Shown: positions 16,728 through 25,209 of the stretch, piece by piece | Layout of the letters: each line of letters opens with the position of its first letter | Numbering within the stretch: the stretch's first letter is position 1 | Assembly (NCBI GenBank): GCA_963654355.1 | Contig: CAVKBM010000001.1 | Span: forward strand, 124,001-188,000 | Length of the DNA stretch: 64,000 nt | Direction of reading: 5' to 3' | Origin: UBA1181 sp963654355 | GTDB lineage: Bacteria > Bacteroidota > Bacteroidia > Bacteroidales > Paludibacteraceae | Program-made: the position numbers and the translations under genes | Notes under the pieces: model-generated | What the model was told of the DNA's origin: nothing | Database searches by the model: none | Seen by the model: the letters and a program-made list of their open reading frames with translations, nothing else

Positions 16728-17405
16728 ATGTGGTTAATTGATTCATCCATTGGGAGAAAGTTGATTATGAGCATATCAGGACTTTTTCTCATTCTGTTTC
16801 TGATTTTTCACATGTCGATGAATGCCGTCGCCATTTTTAGCGGTGATGCGTACAACATGATATGTGAGTTCTTGGGTGCGAATTGGTATGCGTTGGTAGG
16901 AACGGCTATTTTGGCGGCTGGCGTCCTTGTTCATATCGTTTTCGCAACTATTTTGACACTTCGCAACCAAAAAGCTCGTGGTGATCAACCGTACGATTGC
17001 CATAATTTACCATCTGAGGTTGAATGGGCTTCTCGTAACATGTTCGTGTTGGGTTTGATAGTTGTTTTAGGTTTGATTCTTCATTTGACTCATTTTTGGG
17101 CTAAAATGCAATTGCCTGAGATTATGGGAGCAACAGCAGCGTACGAAGGACAATTTGCTGATGGTGTTGCTTTGATTAAGGCTACGTTCTCGAATCCAAT
17201 CATCTGCATCCTCTATCTTGTTTGGTTTGCTGCTATTTGGTTTCATTTGACCCATGGATTTTGGAGTGCGTTCCAGACAATCGGTTGGAACAATCAAACT
17301 TGGTATCCTCGTTTGAGATGTATTTCAAATATCGTTGCGTCTGTTATCTTCATCTGCTTTGCCGCTGTTGTCGTAGTTTTCTACGTTAAGGGTCTCATTG
17401 GCTAA
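16728..17405 (+). CDS. frdC: Fumarate reductase/succinate dehydrogenase cytochrome b subunit
   Basis: Membrane anchor that carries haem b and the menaquinol site of the fumarate reductase complex. The 225 residues have five hydrophobic spans (about 12-36, 53-78, 103-124, 150-175, 196-222). Conserved histidines in LIFHMSMN, VHIVF, HLTHFW and HLTHGFW can ligate two haems, as in the single-subunit B-type (Bacteroides, Wolinella) anchors. It is followed by frdA after about 50 bp and by frdB, the usual Bacteroidota C-A-B order. The FRD direction is inferred from the organism type, since SDH and FRD are hard to tell apart by sequence. Confidence 0.93.
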   Translation: MWLIDSSIGRKLIMSISGLFLILFLIFHMSMNAVAIFSGDAYNMICEFLGANWYALVGTAILAAGVLVHIVFATILTLRNQKARGDQPYDCHNLPSEVEWASRNMFVLGLIVVLGLILHLTHFWAKMQLPEIMGATAAYEGQFADGVALIKATFSNPIICILYLVWFAAIWFHLTHGFWSAFQTIGWNNQTWYPRLRCISNIVASVIFICFAAVVVVFYVKGLIG

Positions 17406-17457
17406 TCAGTAAGACCAAGGAAATAGATTTTAATAGAAAAAAAGATATTAATTGATT

Positions 17458-19416
17458 ATGGCTGAAATAAATTCCAAAATTCCACAGGGTCCGTTGGCGG
17501 AAAAGTGGACGAACTACAAGGATCATCAGAAATTGGTGAACCCTGCAAACAAGCGTAAATTGGATGTGATTGTCGTTGGTACTGGTTTGGCTGGTGCTTC
17601 GGCTGCCGCTTCTTTGGGTGCGCTTGGTTTCAACGTGTTGAACTTCTGTATTCAGGATTCTCCTCGCCGTGCTCACTCAATCGCAGCACAGGGTGGTATC
17701 AACGCCGCTAAGAACTACCAAAATGATGGTGACTCTATTTATCGTCTCTACTATGATACGATCAAAGGTGGTGACTATCGTGCTCGTGAGGCAAACGTTT
17801 ACCGCTTGGCTGAGGTATCTAACAATATTATCGACCAATGTGTCGCTCAAGGTGTACCTTTCGCTCGTGAATACGGAGGTTTGCTTGATAATCGTTCTTT
17901 CGGTGGTGCGCAGGTTTCTCGTACTTTCTACGCTAAGGGTCAAACCGGTCAACAGTTGCTTCTTGGTGCGTATTCAGCATTGAGTCGCCAGGTTAAGAAG
18001 GGAACTGTCAAATTGTTCACTCGTTACGAAATGTTGGATGTTGTCCTCATCAAAGATAAGGATGGCGTTGATCGTGCAAGAGGTATCATCGCTCGTAACT
18101 TGATCACTGGAAAGATCGAGCGTTTCTTCGGACACGCTGTCGTTCTCGGTACTGGTGGTTACGGAAACACTTACTTCTTGTCTACTAACGCAATGGGATC
18201 AAACGGTTCTGCTGCTGTTCAGGTTTACAAGAAGGGAGCTTATTTCGCAAACCCTTGCTACGCTCAGATTCACCCAACTTGTATCCCTGTTCACGGAGAT
18301 ATCCAGTCAAAGTTGACTTTGATGTCAGAGTCTCTTCGTAACGATGGTCGTATCTGGGTTCCTAAGAAGAAGGAAGACGCAGAGAAATTGCAGAAGGGTT
18401 TGATTGGTCCTAATGATATTCCAGATGAGGATCGCGACTTCTACTTGGAGCGCCGTTACCCTGCATTCGGTAACTTGGTGCCACGTGACGTTGCGTCTCG
18501 TGCCGCTAAGGAGCGTTGTGATGCTGGTTACGGTGTAAATGCGACAGGTTTGGCTGTATTCTTGGATTTCAAATATGCTATCCAACGTTTGGGTAAGGAT
18601 GTGGTTTCTCAAAAGTACGGAAACTTGTTCCAAATGTATTACAAGATTATGGACCACGATCCATACGAGGAGCCAATGATGATTTTCCCTGCTATTCACT
18701 ACACAATGGGTGGTTTGTGGGTTGATTATGAATTGATGACATCAATCAAGGGATTGTTCGCAATCGGAGAGGCCAACTTCTCAGATCACGGAGCAAACCG
18801 TTTGGGTGCTTCTGCATTGATGCAAGGTTTAGCTGATGGTTACTTCGTATTGCCATATACAATTCAAAACTACTTGGCAGACCAAATTCAAGTCCCACGT
18901 ATGAGTACAGATCTCCCTGAGTTCGTTGAGGCTGAGAAGGGTGTAAATGATCGAATCAAGAGATTGATGAGCATCCACGGAAAACGTTCTGTTGACTCTA
19001 TCCATAAAGAATTAGGTCACATTATGTGGGAGTACGTTGGTATGGCTCGTACAAAGGAATCATTGGAAACTGCAATGAAAAAAATCAAGGAGTTGAAGAA
19101 AGAGTTCAATACCAATCTGTTCATTCCTGGTAAGTCAGACGATTTGAACACAGAGTTGGAAAAGGCTCTTCGTTTGGAAGATTTCCTTGAGATTGGTTAC
19201 TTGATGTCTATTGACGCTTATAATCGTGAAGAGTCTTGTGGTGGACACTTCCGTTCAGAGCACCAAACCGCTGAAGGTGAGGCTTTGCGTCATGATGACA
19301 AATTCTCATACGTTGCCTGCTGGCACTACACGGGTGAAAACCAAGATCCTGAGTGCTTCAAAGAGGCTTTAGATTATGAGTTCACTGAACGTAAAACACG
19401 TAACTATAAAGAATAA
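17458..19416 (+). CDS. frdA: Fumarate reductase/succinate dehydrogenase flavoprotein subunit
   Basis: Catalytic subunit that interconverts fumarate and succinate; cytoplasmic side. The start is taken at the ATG at 17458 (MAEINSKIPQG), not the in-frame TTG at 17452. The 652 residues hold the FAD Rossmann motif VVGTGLAGASAAA, then RRAHSIAAQGGINAAKNY with the histidine used for covalent FAD. HPTCIPVHGD and the active-site region FPAIHYTMGGLWVDYELMTS follow, with the helical C-terminus last. Codon use is visibly biased toward GGT, CGT, AAC and TTC, as expected for a highly expressed gene. Encoded between frdC and frdB. Confidence 0.96.
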   Translation: MAEINSKIPQGPLAEKWTNYKDHQKLVNPANKRKLDVIVVGTGLAGASAAASLGALGFNVLNFCIQDSPRRAHSIAAQGGINAAKNYQNDGDSIYRLYYDTIKGGDYRAREANVYRLAEVSNNIIDQCVAQGVPFAREYGGLLDNRSFGGAQVSRTFYAKGQTGQQLLLGAYSALSRQVKKGTVKLFTRYEMLDVVLIKDKDGVDRARGIIARNLITGKIERFFGHAVVLGTGGYGNTYFLSTNAMGSNGSAAVQVYKKGAYFANPCYAQIHPTCIPVHGDIQSKLTLMSESLRNDGRIWVPKKKEDAEKLQKGLIGPNDIPDEDRDFYLERRYPAFGNLVPRDVASRAAKERCDAGYGVNATGLAVFLDFKYAIQRLGKDVVSQKYGNLFQMYYKIMDHDPYEEPMMIFPAIHYTMGGLWVDYELMTSIKGLFAIGEANFSDHGANRLGASALMQGLADGYFVLPYTIQNYLADQIQVPRMSTDLPEFVEAEKGVNDRIKRLMSIHGKRSVDSIHKELGHIMWEYVGMARTKESLETAMKKIKELKKEFNTNLFIPGKSDDLNTELEKALRLEDFLEIGYLMSIDAYNREESCGGHFRSEHQTAEGEALRHDDKFSYVACWHYTGENQDPECFKEALDYEFTERKTRNYKE

Positions 19417-19421
19417 GTCGT

Positions 19422-20177
19422 ATGGATAATACTATAAGTTTCAAATTAAGAATTTGGCGTCAGAGAGGTCCTAAGGAGAAGGGATTCTTTGAGGAATATG
19501 ATATGAGTAATATCTCCACCGAGATGTCATTCTTGGAGATGATAGACGTGTTGAACGAACGTTTGGTCGGCGAGGGCAAAGAGCCTGTTGTGTTCGACCA
19601 CGACTGCCGCGAGGGTATCTGCGGTATGTGTTCAATGTTTGTTAACGGACACCCTCACGGACCTGATGAGGACGTTACAACTTGTCAGTTGCACATGCGC
19701 AAGTTCAAGGATGGCGAGACTATCACTGTGGAACCTTGGAGATCAGCCGCTTTCCCAGTAATCCGCGACTTGATGGTAGACCGTTCTGCTTACGATAAGA
19801 TCATGCAAGCTGGTGGTTACATCTCTGTTAACACAGGTGGTGTTCCAGATGCCAATGAAATAGCTATTCCTAAGCCAATCGCAGACGAGGCTATGGACGC
19901 TGCTTCATGTATTGGTTGTGGTGCGTGTGTTGCCGCTTGTAAGAACGGATCAGCAATGTTATTTGTTTCTGCAAAAGTTTCGCAGTTGGCACTCTTGCCA
20001 CAAGGTAAGATTGAGGCTGCTCGCCGTGCTAAGGCAATGGTTGCTAAGATGGACGAGCTCGGATTTGGTAACTGTACAAACACTCGTGCCTGCGAGGCTG
20101 AATGTCCTAAGAACGTTTCTATCAGCAACATCGCTCGCTTGAATCGTGAGTTCTTGTGCGCTAAGTTGAAAGACTAA
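19422..20177 (+). CDS. frdB: Fumarate reductase/succinate dehydrogenase iron-sulfur subunit
   Basis: Wires electrons from haem b to the flavin through three clusters. The 251 residues show the plant-ferredoxin [2Fe-2S] set (DHDCREGICGMCSMFVNG with a later CQLHMR), then SCIGCGACVAACKNG and CTNTRACEAECPKNV for the [4Fe-4S] and [3Fe-4S] clusters. It starts 5 bp after frdA and ends in a strong terminator, closing the operon. With menaquinol, the complex lets the cell use fumarate as electron sink and excrete succinate. Confidence 0.96.
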   Translation: MDNTISFKLRIWRQRGPKEKGFFEEYDMSNISTEMSFLEMIDVLNERLVGEGKEPVVFDHDCREGICGMCSMFVNGHPHGPDEDVTTCQLHMRKFKDGETITVEPWRSAAFPVIRDLMVDRSAYDKIMQAGGYISVNTGGVPDANEIAIPKPIADEAMDAASCIGCGACVAACKNGSAMLFVSAKVSQLALLPQGKIEAARRAKAMVAKMDELGFGNCTNTRACEAECPKNVSISNIARLNREFLCAKLKD

Positions 20178-20197
20178 TACATCAAGATAGTTAAGTG

Positions 20198-20229
20198 AAA
20201 AGGGGTGGATTTATTCCACTCCTTTTTTG
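20198..20229 (+). terminator. terminator of the frdCAB operon
   Basis: A 12-bp stem with one G-T wobble (AAAAGGGGTGGA with TCCACTCCTTTT), a 5-nt loop, and a T run, 20 bp after the frdB stop. Confidence 0.9.
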
Positions 20230-20337
20230 TATTTTTCCACAAATCACCGAACAAAATCATCACAAACAACCGAAAAAATAAGGGGTTGTAACGCATTAAA
20301 ATAAAATTTCCATAAGATGTTCGAAAGATTAATGAAA

Positions 20338-20358
20338 AACCTATTAACTTAGTAGGTT
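20338..20358. promoter_or_regulatory. Rrf2/IscR-like operator over the rrf2 promoter
   Basis: A 21-bp inverted repeat with 10-bp arms around one central C: AACCTATTAA and TTAGTAGGTT, 9 of 10 pairs matching. It resembles the known IscR type 1 and other Rrf2 operators (symmetric CTA...TAG with flanking GG/CC). It ends 18 bp before the -7 box at 20376, covering the -33 region, so bound protein would block transcription. Autorepression is inferred. Confidence 0.65.
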
Positions 20359-20375
20359 GGTTTGATTATAAGTTC

Positions 20376-20383
20376 TACATTTG
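20376..20383 (+). promoter_or_regulatory. -7 box of the rrf2 gene
   Basis: TACATTTG fits TAnnTTTG, 14 bp before the ATG at 20398, so the mRNA leader would be very short. The usual -33 TTTG is replaced by the operator. Confidence 0.55.
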
Positions 20384-20397
20384 CAAAAAAAATATAT

Positions 20398-20829
20398 ATG
20401 AAAGTTTCAACACGAGGTAGATACGCACTTAGAGTGGTCATTGATTTGGCGGAACAGGGTACATCGTCGCCTGTTAGGTTAAAAGATATTTCAGAAAGGC
20501 AAGAAATCTCTCTAAAATATCTTGAATCTATTATGACGCTCCTATCAAAAAATAATATTGTTGAAGGTTTATCGGGAAAAGGTGGAGGATACAGACTGAC
20601 ACGTAATCCGGCGGACTATTCGGTGGGTGAGATTCTTCGGTTGACGGAGGGTTCGTTAGCTCCAATCGCATGCTTGGATCCTGGAGCAAAGCCTTGCGAG
20701 CGATTAGCAGGATGTCGTACGATTGGTATGTGGACAAAACTCAACAACCTCATTAATGATTATTTAGACAGCGTAACCATCGCAGATTTGATGAAAGAGA
20801 ATTACACGACAGATCTTTATGTGATATAG
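20398..20829 (+). CDS. Rrf2-family transcriptional regulator with three cluster cysteines
   Basis: DNA-binding repressor of the IscR/CymR/NsrR family, cytoplasmic. The start MKVSTRGRYALR at 20398 is the canonical family start. The winged helix spans about 1-85, with recognition helix ISLKYLESIMTLLSKN and wing GLSGKGGGYRLTR. Cysteines at 92, 100 and 106 (C-x7-C-x5-C) sit where IscR binds its [2Fe-2S] cluster, so redox, iron-sulfur or NO sensing is likely. The spacing differs from IscR's C-x5-C-x5-C. It has an operator over its own promoter. Neighbours are frdB (with Fe-S clusters) upstream and a metal-efflux operon downstream; the target genes are unknown. Confidence 0.88.
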   Translation: MKVSTRGRYALRVVIDLAEQGTSSPVRLKDISERQEISLKYLESIMTLLSKNNIVEGLSGKGGGYRLTRNPADYSVGEILRLTEGSLAPIACLDPGAKPCERLAGCRTIGMWTKLNNLINDYLDSVTIADLMKENYTTDLYVI

Positions 20830-20885
20830 TGCGTTTGACATGGGAATTTAGGGATGTTTGCAACCGAGTTGCATAAAGATGGGAT

Positions 20886-20893
20886 TATCTTTG
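20886..20893 (+). promoter_or_regulatory. -7 box of the metal efflux operon
   Basis: TATCTTTG fits TAnnTTTG, 20 bp before the ATG at 20914. A TTTG 25 nt upstream is too far for the consensus spacing. Confidence 0.5.
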
Positions 20894-20913
20894 CGACGTA
20901 ATTTGAAAAATCT

Positions 20914-22122
20914 ATGAAGAAAATGAAATATGTATTCTGGTTGGCGGCATTGTTTCTAATTAGTTCGTGTGGCAATAAATCGAATGAGCATAAACACGAA
21001 CATACGGAAGAACATGAAGTTGATTATCATCACGAAGAGGAGGAATATGAGCATGACCATGAGGGACATCATCACGAAGATAGCGAAAAACACCCCGATG
21101 GCGAAATCACATTCACGCTAGAGCAGGCGAAAGAGGCAGATCTTCAGTTGGAGGAGGTGAAACCACAATCATTTTCGCAGGTGATTAAGGCAAGTGGGAA
21201 AATCATTTCGGCAACCAATGATGAAGTTTCTTTGGTAGCGTCGACTAACGGAATTGTAATGTTTGCAAGTGGTGATTATGCAGAAGGAAGTCCGATGAAA
21301 GCGGAGCAAATTTTCGCATACGTCTCTGCGAAGAATGTAGCAGTTGGCGAGACAACGCAAAAGCAACGCATTGAAATGGAGAGTGCGAAAGCAGAGTACG
21401 AGCGTATGAAACAGTTGCTCAGCGATAAGTTGGTAACGATGAAAGAATATAGCGATGCGAAGTTGAGATATGAGCAGGCACAGGCAGCGTATGTCTCTTT
21501 GGCAGGCAATGTTTCAGACAAGGGCATCGCTATAAAATCTCCGATGAAAGGGTACATAAAAACGATTTTGGTACAGTCGGGCCAGTATGTCGAGGTGGGT
21601 ACTCCGTTGGCAGTTGTTACGAGGAATAAATCGTTGCAGTTGCGTGTGGACGTACCTGAGCGCAACTATGCTGAGTTGGGCAATATTCGAAGTGCCAATT
21701 TCAAAGTGAGTTATGATTCTCGTTTGTACGAGTTGAGTAAGTTGGGTGGCAAGATGTTGTCGTACAGCAGAATTGCCTCACAGGGTTCTGGAACGGTGGC
21801 AATGACTTTTGAGTTTTATAATGTTGGGGGATTGATGTCGGGTGCATATGCGGAGGTTTACTTGTTGGCTGCACAACGTGAGAATGTCATTTCTGTGCCA
21901 GTTTCTGCCTTGTGCGAGTCGCAAGGATTGTTTTTTGTTTTCGTCAGACATAAGAATGAGTGTTTTGTTCGTCGGGAGGTGAAATTGGGTCAAAGTAACG
22001 GTGAAAGGGTTGAAATTTTGTCTGGTCTTACGGTTGGCGACAATGTCGTTACGAACGGAACGGTGCAGGTGCGACTCTCAGCGAACACGGCGACCATTCC
22101 AACGCATAATCATAATCATTAG
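20914..22122 (+). CDS. RND efflux periplasmic adaptor (CzcB/CusB-like) lipoprotein
   Basis: Membrane-fusion protein that joins the RND pump to the outer-membrane channel. A lipoprotein signal ends LISSC, giving Cys19. Directly after it is a very histidine/glutamate-rich stretch (about 25-62, many HE and HH pairs), and the C-terminus ends THNHNH; both are likely metal-binding. The core has the usual order: beta-barrel start ADLQLEEVKPQSFSQVIKASGKI, a short alpha-hairpin (MESAKAEYERMKQLLSDKLVTMKEYSDAKLRYEQAQ), and a lipoyl half with IKSPMKGYI. 402 residues. First of three genes, with 15 bp before the pump gene. Zn/Co/Cd or Cu/Ag are the likely substrates. Confidence 0.9.
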   Translation: MKKMKYVFWLAALFLISSCGNKSNEHKHEHTEEHEVDYHHEEEEYEHDHEGHHHEDSEKHPDGEITFTLEQAKEADLQLEEVKPQSFSQVIKASGKIISATNDEVSLVASTNGIVMFASGDYAEGSPMKAEQIFAYVSAKNVAVGETTQKQRIEMESAKAEYERMKQLLSDKLVTMKEYSDAKLRYEQAQAAYVSLAGNVSDKGIAIKSPMKGYIKTILVQSGQYVEVGTPLAVVTRNKSLQLRVDVPERNYAELGNIRSANFKVSYDSRLYELSKLGGKMLSYSRIASQGSGTVAMTFEFYNVGGLMSGAYAEVYLLAAQRENVISVPVSALCESQGLFFVFVRHKNECFVRREVKLGQSNGERVEILSGLTVGDNVVTNGTVQVRLSANTATIPTHNHNH

Positions 22123-22137
22123 AGGAGGAGACGGATT

Positions 22138-25100
22138 ATGTTGAACAAGATAATCAAGTTCTCGTTAGAAAATCGGTTGGTTGTTTTGATAGGTGCCGTT
22201 TTGCTGATGTTGGCAGGATTGTACACGGCAAAGACGATGGAGGTGGATGTCTTTCCAGATTTGAATGCGCCTACTGTTGTGGTGATGACGGAAGCCAATG
22301 GAATGGCGGCAGAGGAGGTGGAACGATTGGTTACTTTCCCGATAGAAACGTCAGTTAATGGAGCGACGGGTGTGAAACGTGTGCGTTCCTCGTCGACTAA
22401 CGGATTTTCCGTAGTTTGGGTGGAATTCGACTGGGGAATGGATATCTATATTGCTCGTCAGATTGTGTCGGAAAAGCTATCAATGGTTTCGGAGTCGTTG
22501 CCAAAGGGCGTCGGCAATCCTACCATGGGGCCACAATCTTCCATCTTGGGCGAGTTGTTGATTATCAGTATGACTTCTGATTCTATCTCGTTGGAAGATT
22601 TGCGGACGATGGCAGATTGGACGATTCGACCTCGACTTTTGGCTACTGGAGGTGTGGCTCAGGTGGCAGTGATGGGTGGAGATGTGAAGGAGTATCAGAT
22701 ATTGCTGCATCCTGAAAGAATGAGAAATGCCAATGTATCGTTAGACGAGGTGATGGGGGCAACGAACGAGATGAACACGAATGTTTCGGGAGGTGTCTTG
22801 TATGAATATGGCAACGAGTATGTGATTCGTGGAATTCTTTCAACTAATGCGATAGAAGATTTGCAGCGTTCGTTGGTGAAACAAGAGAATGGGCAGACAA
22901 TCCTATTGGGTGATATTGCCGAGATCAAAACTGGGCCGAAGACTCCTCAAACGGGTGTAGCCTCTTATCGTGCAAAACCTGCCGTTCTGCTCACTGTTAC
23001 AAAACAACCGAATGTCAGTACCACTGATTTGACGGAAGAAATTGAAAAATCTTTAGAAGATTTAAAAAAGACGCTCCCATCGGATATTTCTATCAAAACG
23101 GATGCTTTCCGTCAATCTAAATTTATTGATAGTTCTATCAATAATATTAAGGAGTCTCTAATCGAAGGTTCTATTTTTGTAGTTGTCATTCTTTTGTTAT
23201 TCTTGATGAATATCCGCACGACGGTGATTTCGCTGTTGACAATTCCGTTATCGCTGTTGGTAACGCTCTTGGTGTTGCATTGGATGGAACTGACCATCAA
23301 CACGATGAGTATCGGAGGTATGGCGATTGCGATTGGATCGTTGGTGGATGATGCGATTGTTGATGTTGAGAACGTCTATAAGCGACTGAAAGAAAATCGG
23401 ATGAAACCGATAGAAAATCAGTTGCCCGTGATGAAAGTGGTGTTTGAGGCATCGCAGGAAGTGCGTCTGCCTATCTTGAACTCGACGTTAATCATTGTGG
23501 TTAGTTTTGTTCCGTTGTTCTTCTTGAGTGGAATGGAGGGACGAATGTTGAAGCCGTTGGGAATCGCTTTCGTGGTGGCTTTGTTCGCCTCTACGGTTGT
23601 CGCCTTGACATTGACCCCTGTATTGTGTAGTTTCTTGCTAAAGAATGCGGGTACAGATGGGAAAAAAGACTCATGGGTAACGAAACATCTTCGTAGTGTT
23701 TATCAGAAAGCATTAAGCTGGTCGCTCGATCATGGTAGGGCAGTTCTTTCGGCTACGACAGTGGCTTTGGTGGTTGCTTTGATTATGTTCTTCAATTTCG
23801 GACGAAGTTTTTTGCCGTCGTTCAACGAGGGTTCGTTAACGATTAATATCAGCACGATGCCTGGCGTTTCTTTGGTGGAATCGGATAAAATTGGAAGACA
23901 GGCGGAGGAAATCTTGTTGTCTGTTCCAGAAATTACGACGGTGGCACGAAAGACGGGTCGTGCTGAATTAGATGAGCATGCGTTGGGTGTGAATGTGTCA
24001 GAGATAGAAGCACCGTTCGAGTTGAAAGATCGTTCAAAAGATGAGATGTTGGCAGAGGTACGACGGAAGATGAAACAGTTGCCTGGCGTGGCAGTAGAGA
24101 TTGGTCAGCCGATTTCCCACCGTATTGACGCAATGCTATCAGGAACGAGGGCGAATATTGCTGTGAAGGTTTTTGGGTCGGATTTGAATAGACTCTTCCA
24201 AATTGGTAACGAAATAAAAAATAAGGTTCAAAAAGTAGATGGAATCGCTGATTTAAATGTGGAGCAGCAGATTGAGTCTCCTCAGTTGAAAATTATTCCA
24301 CGAAGAGATTTATTGTCGAGATATGGAATCACTACGGCGGAGTTTGCTGAGAACGTGCGTGTTCTGTTGGGTGGCGAGGTCGTCTCGCAGGTGTATGAAG
24401 GTAATCGGGCTTTCGACTTGAAAGTGAAGGTAAGGGGTGAGAGTAGGGAGAGCATCGATGACATTCGTTCGCTTCTGGTGGACACCAAAGAGGGGAAGGT
24501 GCCGTTGGAATATGTTGCCGAAGTAGTTTCTTCATCGGGTCCGAATACGATTAACCGTGAGAATGTTTCTCGAAAGATTGTCGTTTCTGCCAATGTCGCT
24601 GGGCGAGATCTGCGAGGCGTTGTGAATGACGTTCAGAAAATCATTGATGAACAGGTAAATCTGCCAGAAGATTGTCATGTGGAGTATGGCGGACAGTTCG
24701 AGAGTGAGCAAGCCGCTTCGCGAACGTTGATGGTGCTGTGTGTCTTTTCAGTCTTGGTGATTTTCCTTTTGCTTTACAATCAGTTTAAGAGTTTGAAGCA
24801 ATCAACGGTTATTCTTCTTAATCTGCCGCTTGCGTTGATTGGTGGTGCTTTTGCCGTGGCGATTACGGATTGGGAGATGAGCATTCCGTCTATCATTGGT
24901 TTCATCTCACTTTTTGGTATTGCTACCCGAAATGGAATGTTGTTGGTGGATCGTTACAACGAACTCTGTAAAGAGGGTGGTACTTTGCGTGAAAATATCA
25001 TGCACGGCTCGTTGGATAGATTGAATCCGATTATCATGACGGCGATGTCGTCAGCCTTGGCGATGATTCCGTTGGCAGTGGGCGGTGATTTGCCAGGCAA

Positions 25101-25209
25101 TGAAATTCAGAGTCCGATGGCGAAAGTGATTCTCGGCGGACTTTTCAGTTCGACTTTCTTGAATGCATTTGTCATTCCAATCATCTATTTAAAAACTACG
25201 AGGAAATGA
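22138..25209 (+). CDS. Heavy-metal RND efflux pump (CzcA/CusA family)
   Basis: Proton-driven inner-membrane transporter of the HME-RND type. 1023 residues, with 12 expected spans in the 1+5/1+5 RND arrangement and two large periplasmic loops. It starts MLNKIIKFSLENRLVVLIGAV, shows the family strings VDVFPDLNAPTVVV and PIETSVNGATGVKRVRS, and has the TM4 proton-relay region IAIGSLVDDAIVDVENV. The C-terminal half holds SIPSIIGFISLFGIATRNGMLL, as in CzcA and CusA. Sequence alone does not settle which metal. It overlaps the next gene by 4 bp (ATGA), so translation is coupled. Confidence 0.94.
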   Translation: MLNKIIKFSLENRLVVLIGAVLLMLAGLYTAKTMEVDVFPDLNAPTVVVMTEANGMAAEEVERLVTFPIETSVNGATGVKRVRSSSTNGFSVVWVEFDWGMDIYIARQIVSEKLSMVSESLPKGVGNPTMGPQSSILGELLIISMTSDSISLEDLRTMADWTIRPRLLATGGVAQVAVMGGDVKEYQILLHPERMRNANVSLDEVMGATNEMNTNVSGGVLYEYGNEYVIRGILSTNAIEDLQRSLVKQENGQTILLGDIAEIKTGPKTPQTGVASYRAKPAVLLTVTKQPNVSTTDLTEEIEKSLEDLKKTLPSDISIKTDAFRQSKFIDSSINNIKESLIEGSIFVVVILLLFLMNIRTTVISLLTIPLSLLVTLLVLHWMELTINTMSIGGMAIAIGSLVDDAIVDVENVYKRLKENRMKPIENQLPVMKVVFEASQEVRLPILNSTLIIVVSFVPLFFLSGMEGRMLKPLGIAFVVALFASTVVALTLTPVLCSFLLKNAGTDGKKDSWVTKHLRSVYQKALSWSLDHGRAVLSATTVALVVALIMFFNFGRSFLPSFNEGSLTINISTMPGVSLVESDKIGRQAEEILLSVPEITTVARKTGRAELDEHALGVNVSEIEAPFELKDRSKDEMLAEVRRKMKQLPGVAVEIGQPISHRIDAMLSGTRANIAVKVFGSDLNRLFQIGNEIKNKVQKVDGIADLNVEQQIESPQLKIIPRRDLLSRYGITTAEFAENVRVLLGGEVVSQVYEGNRAFDLKVKVRGESRESIDDIRSLLVDTKEGKVPLEYVAEVVSSSGPNTINRENVSRKIVVSANVAGRDLRGVVNDVQKIIDEQVNLPEDCHVEYGGQFESEQAASRTLMVLCVFSVLVIFLLLYNQFKSLKQSTVILLNLPLALIGGAFAVAITDWEMSIPSIIGFISLFGIATRNGMLLVDRYNELCKEGGTLRENIMHGSLDRLNPIIMTAMSSALAMIPLAVGGDLPGNEIQSPMAKVILGGLFSSTFLNAFVIPIIYLKTTRK

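Noticed and set aside
11255..18495. Other CACGTG words at about 11267 and 18483 as further parS sites
   Set aside because: Both lie in coding sequence (pectate lyase and frdA) and lack the flanking GTTC/GAAC symmetry.
20230..20300. A DnaA-box-like TTTTTCCACA at about 20233
   Set aside because: A single isolated word between the frd terminator and rrf2, with no second box or strand switch.
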